The position numbers and the translations under genes are program-made. From positions 86,184 to 150,183 of the forward strand of contig MNCI01015922.1 in the NCBI GenBank assembly GCA_015680685.1: a stretch of 64,000 bases of DNA. The letters are read 5' to 3'. The number at the start of each line of letters is the position of its first letter. The stretch's first letter is position 1. The notes beneath the pieces are model-generated. The model saw only the letters and a program-made list of their open reading frames with translations. It was not told the origin of the DNA and searched no databases. Shown here in pieces: positions 10,372 to 18,380 of this stretch. This DNA comes from Gnetum montanum. Lineage: Eukaryota > Streptophyta > Gnetopsida > Gnetales > Gnetaceae.

Positions 10372-11204
10372 TGATGGAACGTGATATCGCATGGGCCGCG
10401 ATATCGCGTACATGATATCGCATCTTCCCCTGTGATATTGCATACGCGATATCGTAGTCCACCGCAATGCCTATAAATAAGAAGTAAATCTCCCTTTTTG
10501 ATATATTAGAGTTAGATTGTAGTGAAACTCTAGCAGTTTGATCCCTCTAGAGATAGATTATTTTCCCGTATCTGCTCGCAGTGTGGTGAATGTAATTGTA
10601 CGGCATCCTTTATTCAAGTGTGACGTACTTGGACATGCACATGATCAGAAATAAAGATCAAGATTACTTCATCATTGCAGCATTCACTTTGTTTATTTAT
10701 TTATTTAATTGTTATTTACTGCTTTCCTAATTAGTCTCTCTTACCCGTAAACTCACGTTAGACGCAGAATGAGTATGACTTAATTACGAGCATTTAAGTG
10801 TGACTGCTTGGTAACCCAGTGGCGTACCTAGGATCTGCGCTTGGTAATCCTAGTGGTATTCATGCACGAAGTCTAAGATGTGTATGGATGATCAAGGAAC
10901 GAATGCTCATCGCACTTAGACTAGATTAGATTCTCTTACCCTTTCTTCCCTAGTTTAGCTTAGTTAATATTACTTTCCATTGCCTTCAGGAGTAGCATTA
11001 GATTAGGAAACCCATCATACACCTCACTCTGGACTAAACCATACGTGACAAATATAATACTAGTCCAGGTGGGAAGATAGTGAACTGCGACCTAAGGATA
11101 ACTATCTAGGTGCCACAACTAGTCCATCTGCGGAGTTCGACCGGATCGCGCGTGTAACGCTCATATTCGTATGGTTGAGTGTAGGGGTACCTCACCACTC
11201 ATCA
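10372..11204 (+). repeat. 3' LTR of element 2
   Basis: TGATGGAACG to CACTCATCA. Boxes at about 10380-10455 include GATATCGCGTAC and TACGCGATATCGTAG, with TATAAATA at 10472-10479. It is alike to 2520-3370 over the R/U5 part. Followed by CCGAG, the right copy of the target duplication. Confidence 0.9.
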
Positions 11205-13206
11205 CCGAGGGGAAAAAAACACATGACAAGGATGAGCATTCTAATCGTCATCATGATCGAGGCCGTAGCCATCAAAGAGAAGGTAAGAAACATCATCATG
11301 GTGGTGGTTCTCCTTCTTCTTCCCCTTCATCACATCATTCACCCTCTCCTTCCACATCAGGGCGTAGTCACAAAGAGCATAACGGTGAGGATAAGAGAAA
11401 GCAAAATGAGAGACCCCAATGAGAGAGTCCAGAGCGAGAATGAGGGTAGTCAAGAGAATCAAGGCATGAAAGAAGGGAAAGAAGGGAACAACATAGTCAT
11501 CATAGACATCATGAAAGAGATGATCATGAAGAACCCCTACTTGCCACCCGAAGTATGTTAGATATTACAGAGGTAGTTAGAATACCTACAAGGCATTAAA
11601 AAGATAGCCAGATCAAGAGATTAGATATGAATAATATCCCACGCTTCGAAGGGGGATATAATGTTGATCCGCAAAATCATTTACAGGAATTCCACGATGC
11701 CTGCTCCTTGCAAAATATTGAGAATGAGTGGCAGAAACTAAAGTTATTTCCTAGGACACTCATAAAAGAAGCAAAGAGTTGGTACCAGTCCTTAGAGCCG
11801 GAAACCATTCAGAGGTGGATTACAATGCTAGAATTGTTCAACGATAAATACCAAACGTACCCCAGAGTGTCTAACTTGTGTAAGCAGATCCAAGGATGGA
11901 AATAGGGTAATCATGAACCCTTGGATGCTGCCATGGGCCGCTACTACACATTGCTACATCATTGCTTGGGCCATGGTTACACACAATGGGATCAACTACG
12001 CCACCTCGTAGATGGGCTAAGGCATGAAACTAGAAGAACCCTTGGGACATATGCCCAAGGGAGATTATCTGAACTTAGATCCCATGAAATTCATCGATTG
12101 TTGGAGCAAGTAGCTAAAGAAGAAGGGGAGCTATGAAAAAGAGAAAGCGCAGAAGAATATAACCACGATCCTTCCTTCCGAAAGAAAGGACTGAGATTCT
12201 GTGATGAGGAGGAGGAGTCACGACTTGAAGAGTTGGTGAAAAGAAAAACCTTTCTGCTTTAGAAATTAACAATGAAAGTGGCAGCTAAGGTAGATCAAAT
12301 ACAGGACTCCTTAGATAGTAGACTTGAACTTGTCTTAAAAATCATAGAGGAGTCTAAGGAGGAACAAAGTAGTGACCATGATAAGAAAAAGTGGTTAGAT
12401 TCAGGCCATGCACATGACAAGGGTAAGGGAAAAATGACTATCTTCGATGAGGTTGTGGATTCTGATGCAGACAATGATGGTGGATGTGAGATCTACCAAT
12501 ATGATCATCCTAAGGGATGTTTCCCAATAATCTCACATCTACAAGAGTCTGGGGTGTATGCACTCAACCCGAGACTTAACAGATGGCAAGCACCCCGAAG
12601 GTTACCTTATCCCCAAGGTAACCCAAGGCAGTTCTACCAACCGTTAATATATTATCCAAGTGGAACTTCGCCACAACCTATCGGGCAACATCAGCAATGG
12701 CAACACCCACAGTCATGGGGGATGCCACCGCCGAGATAACAATACCCTTACTGACAACTAGACCCGTATGACTACTACATGCAGCAGCTGGTTTCTCCAA
12801 GTGACTCTCTGGGTCACGCAACCCCACAACATCACTACCAAGTTCAGGAGTATTTTAGGACTCCTTCTCCTCCATGAGATTCTCCACATCCATACCATCC
12901 TCCAAATCCATCCGCCACTCTTACGCTGATAGTTCCAATACCACCCACTCCAACAATGCAAGGGGAACTCCCCACTCAACCGTAGCAACGTAATGCTACG
13001 AGAGCTGTAAAAATTCAACCCGCTACTAGTTCTGACAACTGTATGAAGAGAAGACCCTTCTGCAGAACCAAAAGCCCAAACAAGCTCTCACAACCATAAG
13101 CGGTTGAGTCTGTACATGCTCCTCCAACAAATAATGCTTCAGAGCTCCTTTCAAACCAATACCAAAGTTCAACACATACAGTTATGTTAACACATACCGT
13201 TACCAA
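11205..13206 (+). pseudogene. gag: gag, C-terminal part, element 1
   Basis: Continues the gag cut at 2519. It starts with a His/Arg/Asp-rich charged region (about 11205-11560; HHDRGRSHQREG), then the capsid core LDMNNIPRFEGGYNVDPQ (about 11621) and ENEWQKLKLFPRTLIKEAKS (about 11730). A basic KGKGKM stretch and the degenerate zinc knuckle CEIYQYDHPKGC (12487-12522, second Cys now Tyr) follow, then a Pro/Gln-rich tail containing the conserved QSWGMPP (12709-12729). Stops occur near 11905, 12136, 12262, 12739 and later. It aligns closely with gag of element C. Not functional. Confidence 0.8.
12711..12721 (+). other. polypurine-tract-like core inside gag, element 1
   Basis: AGTCATGGGGG, here coding for Gln-Ser-Trp-Gly, is identical to the core of the true polypurine tract at 17232-17242. 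Elements 2 (4734-4744), B (29473-29483, minus) and C (38270-38280, minus) have it at the same point of gag. It may be a protein motif, a second plus-strand primer, or both. Confidence 0.45.
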
Positions 13207-13405
13207 CTAGATCAAGGTAGGCCACCTTCCTAGGAAATTATCTGACTCTGGAAGTCCCTTAATCTGCCTCCAAGTCATCAAGAACAAACTACATAAGGCT
13301 CTCCTTAACTCAGGTTCCGGAGTCAACTTAATTTCATGAGAAATGTATCAAGCCTGGAACTTGCCCCAACTCAAGAAGAGTAATATTCAACTAGAACTGG
13401 CTAAC

Positions 13406-13410
13406 CAGTC
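13406..13410. repeat. target-site duplication of the solo LTR (left copy)
   Basis: CAGTC here and again at 14729-14733. In element C the uninterrupted sequence reads GACTAGTCCATCACC, confirming that 13411-14728 plus one copy of the five bases was added. Confidence 0.88.
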
Positions 13411-14728
13411 TGTGCCGACCGAAATCGTCGGTGCAAGGCTGGAACGTTGCGGGCACTGAAAGATCAACGGGCAAGCACAGTTGACCCTGCCTCCGTTTGA
13501 GGGCGAGCTGGAGTGGACGAAGGCAGAGTGCCTTGAATGGTCCGCACGCGGATCAAACAAGGACTTCCCCGAGCGCCACCGAGGTGTTATACGCTGGGTT
13601 ATATGTAGACCAGGGCGTAAAGGGCGAAACAGGTGCAGACGGCGTAAGCGTAGAGGGGCGTAAACAACGTTTGGCGTGAACAGCGTAAACAGAACCAGAC
13701 TCGGCGTAAGCGTATAAGGCATGAACAGCGTAATCGGATACAAAGGGCGTAAATAAGTGCAAACAGCGTAAACAGTGGGCGTACACGGACGCTGCCGGAG
13801 CGTAAATGCAAGCAGGCGTAAACGGAGCGTGGGCCAAATTGACGTAAAACTGTAAAACTTGAACCAAGCGTAAACAGCAGGCATCCACGAACGCAAACAG
13901 AGCGCGGAGCGCGAACGCAAACGGCCGTAAACGAAGCGCGTGCCAAATTAACATAAAACTGTAAAAGGATTTGCAACAAGCGTAAACAATGGATTATAGA
14001 GTTAAAATGTTGTGCACCGGTCTAACGCAGTTGTGTAGGGACACAAGGCGGACGTAAAACCCCGGTGGACAGAGGGATGCAGTTGGTTGACACGATAGGC
14101 GAAGCGCGGACTGTGCTCAGCGTGCAGCATGCAGGGCTTCCAGCATAAGCGTAAGAGTAGAGGGTTTCAGCGGCGTAATTGCTCTTGGTCGGCTCTGGTA
14201 AATTTCCGCGGGCCTGGTAAATGTGGAAAACTGGGCTATTTATAGGGGTAGGGTTACCGGGAAAAGCGGACGGGGAGACACGTGGCGTATAGACCGGGCG
14301 TTACAATTTAGAAACATGATATACGCCGGGCGTATACATTATACAACAGGCTGGCGTATACGCTGGGCGTAGATGGACAGATACTGGCGAATACGCGGGC
14401 GTATACGCTGGTGGATGTTTGGGCGTATACGCCAAAGGATGTCCACTTGCTTCAATCCTTGCTCTTCGGTGTAATCTTCATGTTGCCATTGGAAATCCTG
14501 TCGTCGAGCGTGTGCCTCTGCCGTACCGGGGCGTGTACGCTGAAGAGCTGGCCGTGAACGCTGGGCGTAGACGCTGGGCGTGAACGCTGAAGAGCTGGGC
14601 GTAGGCGCTGGGCGTGCACATTGGGCGTGAACGTTGGGCGTGAACGCAGGATGTGAACGCTGGCACACCACGGTTTAAAGTTGGGCGTATACGCTGGCAC
14701 AACACTTAAAGATTTTTGTGGTGTTTCA
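13411..14728. mobile_element. solo LTR of an unrelated CpG-rich element
   Basis: Begins TGTGCCGACC, ends GTGTTTCA and is flanked by CAGTC on both sides, the signature of a solo LTR left by recombination between two LTRs. Composition is strikingly unlike its surroundings: dense in CpG and packed with imperfect short repeats, GCGTAAAC types at about 13610-14060 and GGGCGTATACGC or GGGCGTGAACGC types at about 14310-14700. CTATTTATAGGGG (about 14236-14248) could be a TATA box if the LTR is in + orientation. Long open frames on the minus strand are by-products of the repeats. The preserved CpGs suggest a recent insertion. The parent family is not seen elsewhere in the window. Confidence 0.82.
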
Positions 14729-15030
14729 CAGTCCATCACCATTCCCTTGGGATCGGTGGAGGACATCATTACCACTGTGTGTGGTTGGTCATACCCAGCT
14801 GATTTCCTAGTGATAGAAGTCAACAACAACAAAGGGGACTTTCCAATTATAATGGGAAGGGCATGGCTAAGTACAATAGATGCATGCCTGGGAATCTGCA
14901 ATCTTTCCTTGGAGATATCTAAGGTAAATATCTATGGAAGGATCAAGAAGAAGAAAGTTCCATGCATCACATACAATGACTCAGAGGGTGATGGCATGGA
15001 GGAATGCTCAGCATCTCCTGCATGTAACTA

Positions 15031-15336
15031 GTGTGCCGTAGAAACTCAGATACAAAGGTGTCTGTATGTAGCAACCATGCAACAAGTGGCACCTCGTGGT
15101 TGACAGCTAATCGAAAGAGCAACCCACCAACATGCATGGAACAAATTGGGAAAATAACTCATGCCAACAACGAAGGCATAGATACATTGGAGTATGAGCA
15201 TCGCCAACTTCCACCCCTTAACCTGAAAACATCAATTTGGAGAAGTTGGACACTTTTAAGAAATTCAAATAGGCGCTCATTATTTCAGATCTCTCCCTTT
15301 CCATTCAGTCACGGGGGAGACAGCCACCTATGTTAA
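15031..15336 (+). pseudogene. protease-RT linker remnant, element 1
   Basis: Aligns with the linker of D1/D2 (LYVATTQ... and DTLEYEHRQLP equivalents), after which RT should begin. Instead the reading runs out in ISPFPFSHGGDSHLC and a stop. Element C has the matching end ISPLQFSHGGDGHLC. A polypurine-like AGTCACGGGGG lies at 15307-15317. The shared end point marks the ancestral deletion of RT, RNase H and integrase. Confidence 0.65.
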
Positions 15337-16677
15337 TCATTTGGGGCCCTTAGTTCTTTTAATTTTTTGTTTTACCCATTTTTGTTTTACATGTTTTTGT
15401 CTTACAAATTTTTTTTTTACAAATTTCTTTAACTTTTCTTGTTTTTTTTACAACATCGTTCATACTTTTCCATTTCTTGTGTGTGTGTGTGTGTGTGTTA
15501 TCCATCTTGTAATTTTCTCACCCAATAAGTGTTCTTAATGATGGTATGAACTATTTTTCTATTGATTGCTAATGTTTGGTTTTTACCTTTAAGTTATGAT
15601 GTTGATACTAAGGTATGGTTCTTTTGATATGACACGCAATGAGTCCACTTTATCCATTCATCCACAAGTTTCTATGGTCCCTCTTGGCTTGGAAATGTAT
15701 AGTCCCTTTCTCAATAAGAACTATAATGAATCGGTGACTGGGAATTTCTCAAACTAAGGAAGGACTCAAGGATTGAAAAGGGTGTGACTTCAAGGGAAAT
15801 TGATGTATTTGTGTTGGCCATTCTCTTGGGTCCTTGGATGTTTTTCTTCTTGAGTTTTCTTACTGTTTCGACATTACTCAATTATTGGGAAGCTGAGTTA
15901 ATAAAAATAACAAAGTCTTTACATGGTGTGGTTCTCACACATAAACACATAAAACACAAAAAAAAAAGAGAAAAAGTCAGAATTCAAAACACACCCCTTA
16001 GAAGAAATAATCATTTGAGTTATAAGAACTGGTTATGGAACTCAAATAAAAGGTTCCCTCTAACTAAGGCCCTTCTTGCTTCCCGTTCTCTCCTCCTTGT
16101 TTCGTCAGAATGGTGGTGGCTCTTAGGTGAAGGCATTCTTGTCACTTCAAGAGGATGGATTGGCCAAATGTATTAATGCAAAGTCACTGGATGTGGTTTT
16201 TTTGAGGCCGGACTTGGAATGGGATCTACTAAGTCACATTAATCATGAACTTCACAAGGGGCTGTACACCACCTTGTTCTTAAGATTGCATTCCATTCTC
16301 TTCTTTCCATCATTCTTCCTCCATTGTTCACCTCATTGTCGGTTGTATCATTAGTGTATATCTTGGTTGATGCATTATTTTATTTTTCCTAAATTCTTGT
16401 GCTTAAGACTTTAACTCTTGTTCCACATGACATTCCCAGAGCCTACGGACTCTTCAAATGTGGGTTTGTCAAGGCATTAAGGGCATGAGCCTGCTTTGGG
16501 GAGGACCCACTAACATTCCTATTTGGTGCACTAGTTAAATTCTTTCTACTAACATTTTTGCAATCCATTCTCTTTTGTTCATTTCCATCTTGACATCCAT
16601 TTCATCGACATTATAGTTTTCTCTTTTTCCCCATCATTCCTTGTTCTTTTTCTTTTTCCTTTCTATCACTACCAGGG
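15337..16677 (+). other. 3' non-coding module of element 1
   Basis: Starts with T-rich TTTTTGTTTTAC-type repeats (15358-15440) and a (GT)n run at 15480-15499. Next come GGGTGTGACTTCAAGGGAA (about 15780), a purine run (about 15958-15975), CTCTAACTAAGGCCCTTCTT (about 16057), and the hairpin with its purine-rich motif (16481-16511). Open frames in it (for example 15341-15538) are T-rich low complexity. The blocks match element C almost throughout and D2 in part. Confidence 0.65.
16481..16511 (+). ncRNA. conserved hairpin plus 17-nt motif, element 1
   Basis: GGGCATGAGCCT can form a four-pair stem with an ATGA loop and is followed by TTTGGGGAGGACCCACT. Upstream GTGGGT (about 16461) is complementary to ACCCAC at the end of the motif and could close an outer stem. 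Homologous positions in elements 2, B, C and D2 keep the hairpin with different stem bases. Confidence 0.62.
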
Positions 16678-16880
16678 GTTTGCTCTTAGTCATGGGGGTC
16701 CTGACCCAATTTTTTCGATTTTCTCGTAACCCCTACACCTTCGGTAGTCACCACTATTATATCTCTAGATCCGTATAAGCCATATCACAACTCAACCAAT
16801 GGACCTCACACCAAAGCAAGGTATCAATTGCATTATGATTCATTTACCCTTGCTAATATAAGACTGTGTTGTATGTGCAG
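16678..16880 (+). other. predicted intron, element 1
   Basis: The donor GGGGTTTGCTCTTAG aligns with donors in C and D2. The acceptor TTGTATGTGCAG is followed directly by ATG at 16881, with branch-like TTGCTAATATAAG upstream. The polypurine-like AGTCATGGGGG at 16688-16698 lies near its 5' end, as in C, 2 and D2. Unlike 2 and D2, no TATA promoter precedes it, so splicing would act on the full-length RNA. Confidence 0.45.
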
Positions 16881-17107
16881 ATGACAATCATGCAACAATG
16901 GATTAGATCTAGAGGGAACACTTGGAATGGAGCGGTGGTGAAGCAGCTATGCAAGGAGGAAGATCAATGGCATGCTTATGGATAGATAATGAAAGGCACA
17001 ATCTTGGCGTTGGTAGCGGCAGACTTCTTCTCTCTTCTCTCTTCTCTCTCAGCTACCAAATAAGGCCTGATGTCAAATGTATAAGGTGTTCACTCTTGTT
17101 GTCATGA
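16881..17107 (+). pseudogene. small ORF after the intron, element 1 (frameshifted)
   Basis: The start MTIMQQW at the splice acceptor corresponds to MEIMQQW in element C. A small frameshift follows near 16915, after which the second frame (ATG at 16922) runs NERHNLGVGSG and LFSLSYQIRPDVKCIRCSLL to a stop at 17105-17107. Element C keeps one open frame of 75 codons (35267-35494, minus) with the same C-terminus and stop. It occupies the place of ORF3 in elements 2 and D2. No known domain recognised. Confidence 0.5.
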
Positions 17108-17230
17108 ACACCAGTTTTGTCTTGTTCTGTAATGATGATCCTTTCACATGTCATCCCATTAGTTCCATTTAAGTTAATAATCCCATACTGTCCCAATATT
17201 TGGTAAGGAACTTGAGGACAATTTTTTATT

Positions 17231-17244
17231 TAGTCATGGGGGTA
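17231..17244 (+). other. polypurine tract, element 1
   Basis: TAGTCATGGGGGTA directly precedes the TGATGGGATG start of the 3' LTR. Confidence 0.85.
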
Positions 17245-18007
17245 TGATGGGATGCGATATCGCGATGCGCCCCCAAGTCTATAAATAAGAGGCGGCTCTC
17301 CCTTGTTTTTCATTCTAGGCCTAGACCGTAGTGAAACTCTAGTAGTTTTACCTCTCTAGAGATAGAATAATTTCCATGTGCCTGCAGTAGGAGTCCAAAG
17401 TGAACGGATCTTTATTCGAGCAAATATTGTACCTGAACAAAAGTTTGTGTACGGAAATAAAGACGAACTTCTTAGATAAACTTTGCAGTGCATGGACTAA
17501 GCTAGATAGGACTTTACTTATTGTTATTTATTGTTTATCATTTAAATGCTTTATTAGTTAATTAAATCTCTCTCAATCCTTCTCCCATAGTTAAGTGCAT
17601 TCAGTACGACCACTTTGAGCATGTGCATTACGCTTGGTGATCCCAGTAACAAATAGTGTTTGGTAACCAAGGTTGCATTGGTTCAAGGTGTGAACAGTAA
17701 GTGGAAATGGATGTTGATGCTAGATTAATTAAGGCTTAGTTAGTTAGTTAAATTTAGTTAATTAGTTTCTTCACCCTTTACCTCATTAGCATAGGAGATA
17801 AAACAGAAAAGATATAAAAATCATATACCTCAGACTTACTTAACCATACAACCGTGACAAATACAAGTAAGTCTAGGAAGACAACTAACGATTACCCTTA
17901 AGTGTTTCATGAGGCATGTAGGCACTTAGTCTGCAAAGTTCAACTAGATTACACATGTAACACTCGTATTTGTATGGTTGAGTGTAGGGGTACCTCACCA
18001 CTCATCA
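17245..18007 (+). repeat. 3' LTR of element 1
   Basis: TGATGGGATGCGATATCGCG to CACTCATCA, followed by ACTAT. Compared with the 5' LTR it has lost most of the palindromic box array (only one box before GTCTATAAATAAGAGG at about 17278). TATA, R and U5 otherwise match. It supplies polyadenylation in such elements. Confidence 0.9.
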
Positions 18008-18012
18008 ACTAT
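18008..18012. repeat. target-site duplication of element 1 (right copy)
   Basis: ACTAT, identical to 1018-1022. Confidence 0.9.
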
Positions 18013-18380
18013 CAAATGCATTATATACATATCCAAATTGATGTTTCTTCCTCATAACTAAGTTTCAAGACATCAAGCTTGAACCATGAAGAGGATACAA
18101 AGAACTAAGAAGAATTCGTGTAAAAATATCACTAATCCAACTTTAGTTGTAAAATTTTGGTAGATTTTATCTTGGTTATGGCTAAGAAGAGTAAAGAAAA
18201 GCAAAATAGAAAGAAAGTAAAGTGTGCAATGGCCTATCGAGAACGCCTTCCCCCATTTATACTAGATTGTTGATGTAGAGGGGATGGGTGCACTAGTGTA
18301 GGGGTGCTAATTCCCTTGTGCTAACATAAGAGATGCATTAACACACCTTCCAAAACCAAGGAAAATCCAAAACTTCATCA
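18013..18380 (-). repeat. inner (U3) half of the 3' LTR of element E
   Basis: Read on the minus strand, it begins TGATGAAGTTTTGG at 18380. Boxes with CACCCCTACACTAGTGCACC follow, then AGTATAAATGGGGG (about 18250), a TATA box at the right distance for this family. The bases just to the right (TCCACACCCTCAAC, plus strand) are a plausible decayed polypurine tract. The outer half was displaced by element 1. Boundaries are inferred. Confidence 0.4.

Larger units (their letters stand above)
2520..11204 (+). mobile_element. element 2: non-autonomous Athila-like element (gag + 3' ORF)
   Basis: The 5' LTR (2520-3370) and 3' LTR (10372-11204) are closely alike. Between them lie the primer site, a gag-only ORF of about 660 codons, a non-coding module, an internal TATA promoter, a predicted intron, a 2.8-kb extra ORF and a polypurine tract. 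There is no protease, RT, RNase H or integrase sequence anywhere in the internal region. Gag and LTR body are closest to element B, whereas the U3 boxes resemble elements 1 and C. It lies inside the gag gene of element 1, with a decayed CTGAG duplication. Confidence 0.88.
13207..15030 (+). pseudogene. aspartic protease of element 1, split by a solo LTR
   Basis: Retropepsin-like region between gag and the missing RT. The active-site stretch reads LLNSGSGVNLIS (about 13300), where element C has the expected LLDSGS, so the catalytic Asp has become Asn. After the insertion at 13411-14728 it continues SITIPLGSVEDI, then GDFPIIMGRAWLSTIDACLG (about 14838), the flap and C-terminal part typical of Ty3/gypsy proteases, and the KKKKVPCITY motif. 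It would have cleaved Gag. Inactive by mutation, a stop near 13337 and the insertion. Confidence 0.75.
1023..18007 (+). mobile_element. element 1: non-autonomous Athila-like Ty3/gypsy element (gag-PR)
   Basis: Full-length LTR element. It has the 5' LTR 1023-1819, a tRNA-Asp type primer site, gag, aspartic protease, a long 3' non-coding module, a predicted intron, a small ORF, a polypurine tract and the 3' LTR 17245-18007. Target duplication ACTAT is perfect. No RT, RNase H or integrase is present: the coding sequence stops in the protease-RT linker. Element C on the other strand stops at the same place, so the deletion is ancestral to the copies. The length is inflated by two later insertions, element 2 (2520-11204, in gag) and a solo LTR (13411-14728, in the protease). 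It must have been mobilised by enzymes supplied in trans, perhaps by a D-type relative (inference). Confidence 0.88.

Noticed and set aside
13387-14901. Several long overlapping open frames on the minus strand (up to 177 codons)
   Set aside because: They lie in the GGCGTA-repeat solo LTR. The repeats lack stops in several frames at once, giving Arg/Leu/Pro-rich periodic peptides in all of them. Two cross the LTR boundary into the protease of element 1.
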